Positions 34,691-46,971 of a stretch of 64,000 nt of DNA are shown here, piece after piece. The translations under genes were made by a program, and so were the position numbers. How positions within the stretch are numbered: position 1 is the stretch's first letter; the number at the start of each line of letters is the position of its first letter. Under the pieces are notes generated by a model. The model was given only the letters and a program-made list of their open reading frames with translations, did no database searches and was not told the DNA's origin. Source of the stretch: Macropodus opercularis (Eukaryota > Chordata > Actinopteri > Anabantiformes > Osphronemidae); NCBI GenBank assembly GCA_030770545.1, contig JAUCMP010000028.1, forward strand, positions 15,255,001-15,319,000. Reading direction: 5' to 3'.

Positions 34691-37600
34691 TTACCCCACA
34701 TCGTTGGGCATGTCCTGATCAGCCTCTGCAGCGGACGACTCCACATCTACGTCTGCACTGCTCTCACTGCCCTGAGTCGACAGACCATATGGAGAGTCTG
34801 GGCTCACGTACTCGCCACTGGGACAGACACACAAACACACCCAGGAACAAAGGTAGTTCAAATGATGTACGGATGTGTTTCCAGCTCACATGCGTGACCC
34901 CTTACGTTAAATTGCATTTTATTGGCGTATACTGACTTCATTTGTTTCTCCAGTTGCAGAATGGCCTGCTCCTTCTCCTCCAGCGTCCTCTTCAGGGAGG
35001 CAATCTCCTTCTGCTTCTCTAGCAGCTCCTTCTGGAGACGATAGTTACTCTCCTCCAGGGTCTCACAGAATGCCTGGAGGGAGGCAAAGTTAGAAGGGAG
35101 ATGATATTGGCTGATAGTGGAAACATTGGCCTCAGAGGACAGGAACTGAAAACAAGACAACAAGCAATACTTTGTATTCAAGACAAAGCCATCGAAAATT
35201 GAGTCAACTCTTGTGAGTGAGCAGAACCAATGAATGAATGTTTTGCCTGAATCAAGTCAGCAGCTGTAACTAGTAACAAGTAAAACTTTTGACTTGTTGA
35301 TGTTAGAAGTATTCAGCCACTTTTTTGGCCCACTGCAGTACACCGTCAGATCACAGTGAGTGTCCGAACAAACACTAGGACATGGAGCCAACAGCACCAT
35401 CTGTAGAGTCCGCATTAACTGGGCTGAGCCACAGTTTAGGACAGTGTTTCCCAACATTTTTGTGCCACGGCACATATTTTATATTAGAAACATCACAAAG
35501 CTTCACAAAACATCAAACAAAAATTACCCAAAAAGTATATGTAATGAAAAACATAGTCTCAATTTATTGGGCTATTGCTTTAGCGGCGCCAGGGCTAATT
35601 AACGGATCCTTCTGCAGGCAGGCTGTATTAATGTCACGGTGTGTGGCTGTTTGGTTTTAACGATAAGTTCAGCAACGTGGCAGCTTTAAGAGTTTTCTCA
35701 CTCGTCTTGGTGGTTTTTCTAAGCAACGCTGCTTCTTCTGACCACTACTCATGCTGGGCCTTCATCGGGCTTGGGATTCTCTGCAGGATCTTTGTCAGAC
35801 TGAGGACTTTTTCTTCTCAAAGTTTTATAATCTATTACCTGCGCTGTCTCACTTGAAGCATGACGCTACATATATGCTATGTAGCGTCATGCTGTTGACC
35901 GTTCAACTGTCCTCTGTGGACGAGCATTTCATTGTTTTGACTGTCACTACACGCTGCTCAATTAGAGAAACAATCACTGGATTACTGTACTGTATATGAA
36001 GGATATTCTGGAAGAAGCGTGTCCTAATCTCATGTGTATGCACACTTACCCTGCTCTCCTCCAGACTGTCAAAGGGTCCAGGTGGGTCATCCAGACATAA
36101 AAACTCTCTTACAGTTTGGCTGTAAAAGAAAAGAAATGGTATAATATCCGTGTTTATTGCTTCCACATTGCACTGAAATGATCACCGTCTTCACATGCAG
36201 TAATCACAACTAAGGCTGAAATGATTCCTCGACTAACTCGATCAGAAGAAAAGACTTGATTCCAAATATATTACACTACAAACAGAGACTAAAACTACAG
36301 AATATGTTCAGCCAGTGAGGTTACTGTAAAACTGAGCTAATCTACCACAATAACATTAATCTTAATTTAAAGCTTCAGGCCCCAAGCAAAAAGTCTCCAG
36401 ACCATTGAGTGAACCAGATGCAAGGTAATTAATCTTAGCATTATATGATAACGAGGAGGATTCTTATTGATATGTTTCTTTAGACATCTATAAAAAGACC
36501 CTTTGAGGACGTGTAAAGAGGATATGTGACCCCGAGAGCTAAAGGCAACAGGTGGCCTTAGAAGGTTGGATGTGTGGACAGATGGTGATCAGGTTTTGTT
36601 TTTGTGCTGCTTTGCATTTCACACCTCAGACACATGATCCTGCTGTTAACCACCTACAACCCGAATGAGCTTTGTGCTCAATTAACTGTAGCGTTCAGGT
36701 AAAGTCAGGAGCGAGACTGAACAGGTCAGACTGGCGCGAAGCTTTGACTGTGACTCCTGTTCCTACCTTCCTGTCTGCTCCTTTTCATGCCTTACAGAAT
36801 TTACAAAGCACCAACAAGAAAGTAAAGACTGAGCTAAGCAACTCACCAGCATTATTTATGTATACTATACTAGTAGAATTTCACATTTGTATTATTATAT
36901 TTTTATTTATTTATTTATTTTGGTTGTTTATTTACTGCTACTCTTCACCCTTAACTGCTAAATACTAAGGGACTTGGCAGTTGCACGGTCATTGTCACAT
37001 ACCAGCTGGCAATGTCCTTGTGTGCAACCAAGTTCTGCAGAAAGGTCTGAAGTCCCAGCTGCCGGTCTTCCAGGAAGTCACTGTCATAGTTGTCTTTGAA
37101 CCACCTCTTAGGAGGCAGAGAGAGGCGGAAGCCTGGAAAAGTCTCTTTCAGCTGCAACACACACACGTTAGAAAAAGCCTTTCTGCTTCTCACTATGTAA
37201 CAAGTACAAGACCACATACACTGTGACTTACTCCGTCTCTAACCAATAGAAAGCATTAGAATCACTTTGCTTCATTCATTTCACTGCTCTCTGGTGGACA
37301 AATGTTGTAGTGGCAACACATACACAACAGTGATCATCTAAAATTAGCTGAGCTGATATTTCTTTGTTTACTCTTTAGCCTCCAGTTGCTATTTTGTGTT
37401 TCACACTGCAAGTGCCTGCGCATCATGCGAGTCTTTATTTTTAATTTCAAACTATGTGTAGAGATCTGAGATGGCAAATTCACCCTTTTGGTATTTTGTT
37501 GTGTCAAGTGAGACTTTCCAAACAGAGAGAGGCCGGATATAAAAGAAAAAGAGAAAGTCTGCTCTGTGTTTTCTAAGATTTATTTCTGGCTAGTATGGCC

Positions 37601-39308
37601 TCATGATAAATATTTGCAATATATGTGTAAATGACATATGATAACCTAACATATAATACAATACATACAGCATCATGACACAAGATTCTCACTAACACAC
37701 AGAATATTCTTTAATAATTAACCATTCAGAAAGTGTGTGTTTCACAACAGACTGGTGCTAAGGACCCGAGAGACCTGCATTAACAGTTTAGCTTTCTAAA
37801 TATTTTTTTTGTCCACTTAAAAAACCTCATTAATTGTAATCAGTAGTAGGTTGGACAGTGACAGATGGTAAAAAATGGACTTTATCATTTGGGGACAAAG
37901 GTTGTCTACCTCTGAAATATGCTAACCTCCGTGTTTATTTTGTTGAATGTAGGGCATTGCTGAAACCATTTACATGTATGGTTAATGAGAATACAGTTGC
38001 AGTAGAGGCAAAGCAAAAGAATGCTGCACATAGAATCAATTCCCCAGCTGCCGCTTTGTGGAACAGCCACAGGACTGAGAGAAAGGATGTCCACACCCAC
38101 CGTGGCTGTCCTGCCTGCTTGTTGAATGCAGGGAGTTCCCCTCTACCATGTTTCTATTCTCCTCGTCTTGGATTACTGCATCTCACTAGATTCCTGTTCA
38201 GGTGTGTGCCCAGGTGATGCTTCCCTGTTTGTTGTCATTTTAAACAAGCGTTTTAATCATCCTTCTCATCTTTGTTTCCTTTTTGCAACCACACACATTC
38301 CTACTAAAGCCAGGCCTGTTGGTTGGCTGTTTGGGAACAGTCTGCTTCTTTGTGTGGCTCTAATCCCTTCCACAGTGCAGTCAAACATAAAAGACAGTAA
38401 GATGAAAGCAAACTGTGGCCAGAAACACGGAGAGTTTGAACAGATGATAACACCGAGCATGTACAGTAATAAAGAAAACACTGAGGACCGCATGTACGGA
38501 CAAAGCACTGAAACAAACGTACCTTATCGTTGAGTCTGGAGAAGTCTGCATATCTTCGAAAAATAACCCAGCTCTCATCTGGAGTCTTCCTGACCAGGAC
38601 CTTGTATACCTGCAGCAGAGAAGAGACAGCACACATGCAAATGTATGCAACTGCTTCTTAACAACTTGTTTCTCTTTGCTGTTGCGACATGTCTCTATCA
38701 TTTATATGTAAATAATAAAGGTGTGTGCGGAGTCATGCCGACATTAGCTTTTGATCTCCAAGATGAATTACGAGTTTTTTAAAGTGTGTTCCTGTTGCTA
38801 TAAATACCACAGTGTGTCAAAATAGGCTAAATATAGTAACTGTTAATCTGAGGTTTGGCAGACATAATGTCACAGTAGCTCACTGATTTCCTACCGTGAA
38901 TTTGGCCCTCTCCTCCATGACCTCATATCCCAGGACAGTAGGGGTTATGGGCCTCTCTTCAGCTTTCTGGTTCCCAGCAGGATCTGATATAGACCGGGGG
39001 CAGTTTAAGTATTCGACCGAGGGCTCCAGAGTCCCGTTGACCCTAGCCCGAATGACAGGGCTCTGCGTGGGTGGTGGCGTCCGGCTGCGGTTGCCTCTGT
39101 CATTGCAGCGAGACTGGCGCTGGGAACATAACCCTCCGCAGGCTCTTCCGCGGTCCTCCCCAGTCGCTCTGGTTAGGTAGGACGAGGTCTCCGAGCTGCT
39201 AGAGACGCTTCCTAGTGATGAAGCTCGCTGGGGCCGCCTGAGCTGGTTGCTGCCACCTGACAAGGCTCTGTCCATGGGCACAGGAACAGGCACAAAGGGT
39301 GATGCCAT
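34691..39308 (-). CDS. snx16: snx16, sorting nexin 16
   Basis: SNX16 binds PI3P through a PX domain and works in early/late endosome sorting; a coiled coil allows self-association. Coding exons are 39308-38895, 38609-38523, 37151-37003, 36119-36050, 35073-34906 and 34810-34691, giving 335 aa (human 344). The N-terminal Ser-rich region starts MASPFVPVPVPMDRALSGG, close to human. The PX domain spans about 124-235, with TPTVLGYEVMEERAKFTVYK, the phosphoinositide motif RRYADF (156-161) and PPKRWF (180-185). FLCLDDPPGPFDSLEESR leads into the coiled coil at about 243-288 (YRLQKELLEKQKEIASLKR). The tail is acidic and Ser-rich (SESSADVDVESSAAEAD) and ends PNDVG. The last junction is the weakest: donor AAC-GTAAGG (34906) or TCA-GTATAC (34933), and acceptor GGCGAG (34810) keeps the acidic frame, whereas CCCAG (34817) does not. 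Confidence 0.93.
35442..35990 (+). mobile_element. hAT-type non-autonomous element remnant (3' truncated)
   Basis: It starts CAGTGTTTCCCAACATTTTT and continues GTGCCACGGCACATATTTT. It is alignable along most of its length with the complete element at 52640-53190 (AGTCTCAATTTA, GCTCCAGGGC-like, GTGTGTGGCTGTTTGG, TTTTCTCACT, GTCACTACACGC). The right terminus with the second inverted repeat is missing after about 35990. It lies in a snx16 intron. Confidence 0.7.
35857..35893. repeat. Perfect 37-bp hairpin within the hAT remnant
   Basis: The arm AGCATGACGCTACATA is followed by the 5-nt loop TATGC and the exact reverse complement TATGTAGCGTCATGCT. The related element at 52640 has no such hairpin at the equivalent place, so it arose after insertion or in a sub-lineage. 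Confidence 0.85.
36899..36920 (+). repeat. (TTTA)n simple repeat
   Basis: A short run of about five TTTA units lies in a snx16 intron, beside the acceptor side of the exon at 37003. Confidence 0.7.
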
Positions 39309-40335
39309 CTTCCTGAGCTGCACAGTCCCGTCCCGCCACCGCAGCTGTCCGCTAGACGCCGAGCTTGACTCACTTCAGCGCTGCTGTGCAACGATGGAGT
39401 GAAGCTGTACTGTCTCACCTCACCCCAAGAGGCCGATAAACACTGTGCAAGAAAGAACAACTTACATCAATCATTCAGAAATCGCAGGAGTGAGTTTTAG
39501 TATAGAGTTGATGATGGAAAAGTCTGTGAAGTCAGTAATCAATCGGTGTTAGGAGACAGCTTAGCCTTTATCCACCATTTCAACGTGTCATTTTCCTGGC
39601 GTATGACATGTCAACCAGCGGACGCAGCATCAGTGGATCAGCTGCAGATGAGCATCCCCACAACAGGCGTCATGTGCTTAACGAGGAGAACGGACTGACC
39701 GGGTTAAACGTGTGCGAAGGTAACAAAACTACACATAACGGTGCACGGACTCAACACAAGCAGTCTGATGAACCTACATACGTGGAGAAAACGCCGACAC
39801 TGCAGCACAACGACGCACAAACTGCAGGACGTGTTTTTAGAGGCTTGTGCTCAGTGGGTGACGTTAGCAAACCAACCGCGACCCATTATACAGTAGCACA
39901 AACTCCATTCACGAAACGTGGCACCTTACGTACAACAATCCATTAACCGTTTCCTTGCTTTAGCCTGGCAGCTATTTGCTATTAATCCTCAGTTTAAATG
40001 TAACCCATGTGTTTAGAAATGACCATGTAAATCGCTGGACAGCTTCTACTGCACAAGCTAGCGACGGTGGCAACGTTAGCTACAGTAGCTACAACTCACA
40101 ACAGTCCAAACAAAGTAGCTAACGGCAGATTTAGAGACTAATGGCTGGTGGCTCCTCTGCGCCGAATCAAGTAGCGAGTCCCATTTGTTTTAAAAGCTCC
40201 GTGTTTATTGTATTTCACCAGTTTGCCAGTGCACTTAACTGGGGGTTTCCTCTGGCAGAGCAGGGAACACGACCAACTGCATTGCGTTAGCTTGTGGGCT
40301 AAGATGACGCACGAGCTGACGGACGTTCGCTCACC

Positions 40336-40372
40336 TTAGTAACCGCGTCCTTCCCCTTCACAGACTAAGGCG

Positions 40373-40406
<34 letters not shown>

Positions 40407-40600
40407 CGTCTGACTGTCCTGTTGCTGTTGACTCGCCGCATCTCCTCCCCTGCCTCCTTCGCGTTTCTGTGCACGAGCCAACTCTCCACGCGCCAGTGCT
40501 TTAAGCGAACCAGGTGAGGGGGCTGTAGCGCACGAGCGGCACGTCTGCTCCGACGCAGCTGGTACATACAGCAACAATACAGCGCGTGTTTCTGAATCTC
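40336..40600 (-). promoter_or_regulatory. snx16: snx16 non-coding first exon and CpG-rich promoter (inferred)
   Basis: On the minus strand the donor TACTAAG then GTGAGCG ends a probable 5' UTR exon at 40336, in a GC-rich region (40330-40600). The coding exon at 39308 is preceded by an acceptor (GACTGTGCAG) 9 nt before the ATG, so a spliced 5' UTR is expected. The upstream limit is not determined. The serpin gene starts about 500 bp away on the opposite strand, so the region may be a shared divergent promoter. Confidence 0.45.
40374..40404 (+). repeat. (CA)n microsatellite
   Basis: An uninterrupted CA dinucleotide run of about 15 units. On the minus strand it reads (GT)n and would lie within the inferred snx16 5' UTR exon. 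Confidence 0.95.
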
Positions 40601-41049
40601 CACTTTGTCTCCTCCGGTGTTTTGGGCTCTACACATGTACCTAAACAAGAATATCAATGTCTTTCAGTGATGATGTGAATGGAAGACGCTCTCTCAAGCC
40701 CAGCAGGACCTACAGTACAGCACCTGAGGCCTGGGTGTGTCAACCTGCACAAATCTCACAGACACAGCTCCCACACACCAGTTCTCCCTCCAGCTGAGAA
40801 GTGAAGGATCACCTGAAGAACTGTGCCAGTCAGTAAGTACAGGACGATGACTTATGTCAATGAATTTCCAAAATGAAAAAGATAACGACAACGGCGCTTT
40901 ATTGTGTTCGTTCTGGTGAAATGCAGCCTTTGTTTAACAGTTGTCAGCAACTGCTTAGTCCGTGTCACTGGAGAGACCGATGTTGCTGATGTGTTTACCG
41001 GCTGCTGACGTGCTCTAGCATCTAACGCACCTTTCCTGCTTCAGACACA

Positions 41050-44000
41050 ATGGCATCATCAACCTCACTCTCCAAGGCCAACACCAGCTTCTCTGTGGAT
41101 CTGTTCCAAAGGCTGTGTGATAATGACAGGGCTGCAAACGTCTTCTACTCTCCCTTTAGCATCTCCTCCGCTCTGGCTATGGTGAAGCTGGGGGCGAGAG
41201 GAAACACGGCCACGCAGATGTCAGAGGTACAGCCCGCATACACATCCAACATATTCAAAAGTGTGAGTTCATATACCTAATAATTGCAAGTGAGTGCTTC
41301 ACATTCTGTAGGACGCATATTACTGCAGGAATCAACAGGGCGTGGGCTCAGGTTTCAAGCTCTGCCATGCTCAGGGCTTGGTGGTTGCATAATACAATAC
41401 ATTTTTCCTGAAGGAAAAAAGATGTTAAAAAAATGTAAACATGTATTGCTATTAGCCTACAGGAAATGAAACTGCACCGATTGAAGCCGTGACATTAACA
41501 TAAATGAATCCTGGTTGTTAATGTGGTGGTGGGTAGAGGTCAATATTAGGTCACTCAGTCTCTGGTGTCAGATGAGCAGCCCCTTACACACCACAATACA
41601 CCGTGGTCTGATGAGTTCCCATTAAACTGCTGAGGGTGAAAATGTGAAAATTGTGTAAATCGAGATGTCTCATGAAATGAAATGGAAAATGTCTCAGTGT
41701 TGGATGTTAGCCTGTTTTTCAGAGTGAGGTGTGGGTGGAGACACTTTCTACACAGTGAGAAAGTTTGCACCAATTTGTCAGTCAGTTTCCCAACGTTTGC
41801 AGAAATGCCAGGAAGCTACACCCTTCTGACACAGACTGTGTTTATAGGTAGTGGCCAATGATACTTTGTTACATGGAAAACACTTGATGACCTTGTAGTA
41901 TAGTCATGTCTATACATTATATATTGATATTACTAAACACCCAACATCTGGGATATTTAAAATGAGCTGTACCTTCATGACAGAATATAATATAACATAT
42001 ACAATAACACCGACAGGGAGTATTTTTTCTTCCTCAGGCTGGGACTGGGACAATACTTCTAGTAGTCCACACTATACCTGTGTTTTAAGAAGTTGCAGTA
42101 CTTCTACATTTACAGCAAAGCATGTGCATATGTCCGTAATTAACAAAATTAGAAAGAAATCGCACACTAATCTATGAGTGGAACATCAAACCCTACATTG
42201 ACTTGAATTTACAGTTACTAGTTTGAATGAACTGTGTGTTGCCATAGCTACAAATAAAGTGTGGTGTTGCTCACATCTGTGAAACGGGAACGTTGGTGGA
42301 CCGACATGCTTTTCATCCAGAAGGTCCTGACCAGTGACGTTCCTCTACAGTGTTAATCCCGTCTGAGAGTCGTCAACGGTAATAGGTGAACGTGTGTGTA
42401 CAAGCACGTCTTGCTTTGTATGTGTCATTGTAATGTGAGCTTGAAGAGATTTGCGGTCGATTAATTTGCCCTTTCACGCATGTGTGAGCACCCAGAATCG
42501 AGAACCTAATATAAATCCTATATCTAACAGACGCTACCAACTTCTCTTTAGGTCCTGCACTTCACTGAGGCACCGCAACCGAAGCAGGAACAGCTGCAAA
42601 TGCAGTCGACGGTGCAGTCACACATGCAGTCGCAGATCCAGACACGGATGCAGATGCGGACACAGCTACAGCACGTTAGCCGACTGCCACAGTATCTGGT
42701 GAAGGTGGGACAAAGCCAAGTAAATGTGGGGGTTAATGCAGAGTCAGTATAAGTCAAAATACTGCTGGAGGCCTCATAAACAGAAATGAAGCTCCAGGTT
42801 GATGTGGAGTTTTGCTGAAAGTAATTTGAACATCATTAAGTAGTTTCATACTGTCATTGAACAGCAACGTGACAGCATGTTATAGTGCATGAGCATGAAC
42901 AAAGTACAATAGCATTAACTGTGGAAAACCATGACCCAGAGCAAGAAACTGGTTTTATTTCATTACTTTGCTGATTCAGTATATTGAAAAGCTCAGTGTT
43001 AGTAACTAGCACCATCTCATATTTTGTGCAGTTCTTGGAGTAGCTAAGACACAAGTTAATGATCAGACTGTGAACTTACAGAAAAGAAGCCAAAGTGAAT
43101 TAAATGGAAAATAAAAAACAAACTGGAAAACACAGAAAGTAAAATTCTTGTTTATTCTTATTGTAATCTTTGCATTTACGTTTTGCATTTTTTAGTTTGT
43201 CTTTGCGTACTTTTCGAACTTCAGGTCTTATTGTTTCTGTGAGTGTTTCTTGTGACTCGTGTTCTCGGGTTCTTTGCAGTGCCTGAAACCCCAGGACTGT
43301 CAGGACGATGTCCATTCTCACTTCGCTCAACTGCTGAGCGAGCTCAACAAGCCAGATGCTCCTTATTCTCTCAGCGTTGCCAACAGGTTGTACGGACAGA
43401 AGTCTTACCAGCTTGTAGAGGTGAGTGAATGAAGTAATGTAACAGTCCTCATTTGCAGTCTCACCAAGCTCAAACTAAAACCATTGTTGAATCCCAGTGA
43501 CGAGTCTTAATCAGTCAGTAGCTCTATTTTCAAAGTAAAGCTTGATCTTATTCATGGTTCAAAGATGACGTTAAAACTGTCACCACACAAATGCAATGAA
43601 TCTCATTCAAATACCCAGTGGTACTCTGACTGTATTTGTCTTGAATGTGATTCCAGGATTATTTGACCCAGTCCAAAAAGCTCTACAATGCTGAGCTAGA
43701 GCCTGTGGACTTTCAAAGCAATGCAGAGGAGGCCAGGACCTTCATCAATAACTGGGTGGAGAAGCAGACACAAGGTAAGACATGAGAAGTACGTTAATCC
43801 CTGCACCCTCCTGACGTTAAACTCGCTGTGAGTGCAGGGTTAAAACCAACCGCTGATGTCAGTAAACCATTTTTCTTTCTGTCTTTGTTAATCCTGAGGG
43901 ATCAGTTCCTGGTCGTTTCTCATCCTCTGTTTACAGGTTACCCTGGAGTCATAAAACAACAGGCCTCATGTCATTTTGTGCCGTAGTGTTTTAGTACATT

Positions 44001-45218
44001 TAAATCGATGATGTTATGACATGATGTATGATGACTGTACCACAGGTAAAATCAAGGACTTGCTGGCCCAGGGCTCTTTGGACAGCATGACTACGCTGCT
44101 GCTGGTCAATGCCATCTACTTCAAAGGCAGCTGGAATGAACCCTTCACTGAGAATTCGACTGTCGATGCTCAGTTTAGGATCAACAAGGTAAAACTTCAC
44201 AAAAGAAACGCTGGAGGAGAAAACATAAATCACATATCCTCACATCTGTCCTCATCATCTCTGCTTCTTTTCTCTAGAACGACAGCAAGACGGTCAAGAT
44301 GATGTACCAGAAAAATACATTTCCTCTTGCCTCCATTCCTGAGCTTGGCTGCCAGGTGATGTTCATTGTTTTGCATTGAAGAAACATAGTGAGTGGATGT
44401 ACTTTATTTCACACAATACATTTCCCCATGTTGACTAAAAGCTAAGGGTGGGTTAAATAACTTGAATTATTAGTGAATACTAATAACATTGTTTACCAGC
44501 CTATGAAACTAAAGTGGGTTGTCTTCAATTGATATTTAAAATCTGCAGATCCTGGAGATGCCTTATGAAGGAAAGGATCTAAGTATGCTGATTTTGCTGC
44601 CCGATGAGATAGAGGACGACACAACAGGCTTGGAGAAGGTAGGAAAATAGTACATAATCATAATCAGTACTTAAATGTAAACCTTTAAACAGACCAATAA
44701 CTGATGCTATGCCCATATTAGCTGGAGAAGGAGTTGACCTATGAGAAATTTGAGGAGTGGACGCGTCCGGCCAAGATGTTTCAAACTGAAGTTAAGGTGA
44801 AGCTGCCCCGTTTCAAGCTAGAAGCGACGTATGAGCTGAACAAAGTCCTGAAGACTATGGGCATGGTGGATGCTTTTGATGTCACAAAGGCTGACTTCTC
44901 TGGTGAGAAATGATCCATTACTGACATACCTATAACTATTTTATTTACTTTTAAGCATTCGTGTAAAATGCTCTGCTTTGTCTACTGACAGGCATTTCTC
45001 CAACAATCAACCTGGTCTTGTCAAAAGTTGTCCACAAAGCTTTCGTGGAAGTCAACGAAGAGGGGACTGAGGCTGCTGCGGCCACAGGCTTCATCATTAC
45101 AGCGTGTGCCCTGACAACTACTGCCGAATTCAGTGCCGATCACCCCTTCCTCTTCTTCATCAGACATAACCCCACCATGAGTGTTCTCTTTGCTGGCCGG
45201 TACTGCTCCCCCGAGTAA
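41050..45218 (+). CDS. serpinb1: Clade B serpin, serpinb1-like copy 1 (P1 Cys)
   Basis: Clade B serpins are intracellular inhibitors that trap serine proteases; SERPINB1 inhibits neutrophil elastase, cathepsin G and proteinase 3. Coding exons: 41050-41226, 42552-42704, 43280-43420, 43657-43774, 44046-44188, 44278-44355, 44549-44638, 44722-44902 and 44992-45218, giving 435 aa. No cleavable signal peptide is seen, as usual in clade B. Family marks are NVFYSPFSISSALAMV, LLVNAIYFKGSW, the hinge EEGTEAAAAT (383-392) and the signature FSADHPFLFFIRH. Aligned with human SERPINB1, the reactive site puts Cys399 at P1 (TACAL). The second coding exon (residues 60-110) is a CD-loop insert made of repeated Gln-x units, which makes the protein longer than usual. 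A non-coding exon probably ends at 40832 (donor GTAAGT), and an acceptor sits 5 nt before the ATG. AATAAA is at 45387. It is one of two tandem copies; orthology to one mammalian serpin is not certain. Confidence 0.92.
42552..42704 (+). repeat. Gln-rich CD-loop exon with degenerate 12-bp repeats
   Basis: Within this 51-codon serpin exon, units close to ATGCAGTCGCAG recur about seven times. They encode a run of Gln alternating with Met, Ile, Val, Ser and Thr (QLQMQSTVQSHMQSQIQ and on). The exon joins in phase 0 on both sides. Confidence 0.75.
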
Positions 45219-45386
45219 AAACAACTCAGTGCATTCTACAGGCTTATGTAATTTTTTTGCCATTCTGAGTCCCTCTGTGGTTAATGTATGTATCGCCTTC
45301 TCCATGTAGATGTGTATGATCAGTTTTTGCCTTTAATTCGTGACCAACATATTGTATCCTATTTTCAAGATAAAATCAGATGGCAA

Positions 45387-45392
45387 AATAAA
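45387..45392 (+). other. Candidate polyadenylation signal, serpin copy 1
   Basis: AATAAA lies 169 bp after the stop codon of the first serpin gene and is the first hexamer downstream. Confidence 0.6.
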
Positions 45393-45399
45393 ACAGGGG

Positions 45400-46330
45400 C
45401 CTGGGGAGGCAGCTGTGATATAAATGTTCTGTGATATAAACCTCTTATAGGAAGATCATTTTCCATCCTCAAATCCTAAAGTATATATGCAAATCATGAT
45501 CGGACTGTATTACTGTAAAATGCCATAACAAAAGTAAACATCAGTTGGTCTCAAAAAAAAATCACATTAATTCTTTGACGTCTGCTGTCATTGCTATTAT
45601 CTTCTATTTCCTTTGTCATTTTCTGCAGGCTAGATAGTAGAAAGTGCCATTTAATCCACTGCTTGCTAGGAAACACACACACAAGCCCTGTCGTACAGTC
45701 AGGGTAACACAGTGTTTTACAGTGTTTTCATTTTGCTTATGATGATGATTTTTGATGTTTCAATGTATTTAAAGACATTAGCATTAAAAATTGTGCACTA
45801 TTGTCTATTCTCTTTACCAGCCTTAGTTCTGTGTCATTATGAGGCTATTTTACCATTTCAACTATTTAGTTTATGATTCGGTTCATATTTTAAAAAATGT
45901 ATTAACACAGTATCAATATTGCAAAGATATGTTACTAATTACATACTAAAATGTGATATTAGTAGCATTGTGTTTGTGTTTCCACTTCTGTTCAGGTTGC
46001 TAAACCTCTTCAGATGCCATCATCTTGCTCTCATCAGCCCATTTCTGTCAGTTGCATCTTGGCTTTTTGATTCTGGCAGCTGGTTGCGTGACTTTCAAGC
46101 TGACCTTTCAACAGCAAATACAGTTTTTAAGTAAAATAAATAATAGTAAATAAAAGGCTAAATCCAAAAAGACCGGCACATGCAGATTGAACCACCCGTC
46201 TCCTGTCAGTTACATATTCTAATGCAGGGTCATTTGTAATCATTCGTTTGAGGCTTTGGATAATTAAATAACACAATCAATTGTTTAATTGCAGCCACGA
46301 TCCTGACACTGAATTTGACAATGCGAAGAG
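45400..46330. other. Spacer between the tandem serpins
   Basis: AT-rich sequence with no exon seen. The GC-rich segment that follows (46310-46500) ends with GAGCATCA and the donor GTAAGT at 46499, and is probably the non-coding first exon and promoter of serpin copy 2. Confidence 0.45.
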
Positions 46331-46971
46331 CACGGGAGGCGGCGGTCTGTCCGGCTTCCGTCGTGCTGTGACGTCAGAATGCGGAAGCCGTGTGGGGCGT
46401 GTCTGCCTGTAAATACTAAACCCGATGCTTCGAGCTGAGCTCAACTTGTTAACACGAGACCCCCGGTCGCCGCAGGACTGCCAGCAAACCGAGCATCAGT
46501 AAGTGGAGCAGCTGTCTCAGTGGGTCGCTGTGGGACGGGAGCGCAGTCTGTAGAGGGTGTGGGCTCACTAACGCTATTTAATATACACACACTCAGTGTT
46601 TTCAAAGCGCCGCGAATGTCATGTCGCGATACAAGTTTGATTAGTTTTCTCAGTTTGACAAGCGAAACAGGACGAGGATCGTGTGGCTGTCGGTTAATCG
46701 TCTCCCACTTTCTGACATAAGCTCTTCAACGTTGTAAATCTTAACATGGACCACGCACATGATGCTGCACTGTCAGTTTCTAATGATAACAATACGGCAA
46801 GGCTGACATGCAGACAACGTTGAAAGTAAAGTCTGATGAGGATGTTTTTTCATTCTTATGCATTAATTTCAGGTGTTTTCATTGTCTACAGATAAGAAAT
46901 GACCTACTGAAACGTTGTGATGCTAGGATGTGACATTATGGTTAATGCTTTATCCTCCTTTCTTTACAGAC

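Noticed and set aside
40374..40404. Short regular repeats as a possible CRISPR array
   Set aside because: It is a simple CA microsatellite in a vertebrate genome, with no repeat-spacer pattern anywhere in the window.
42451..42702. Cys/Arg/Ser-rich frame over the serpin CD-loop exon
   Set aside because: It is an out-of-frame reading of the CAG-rich repeat. The Gln-rich frame joins the neighbouring serpin exons in phase.
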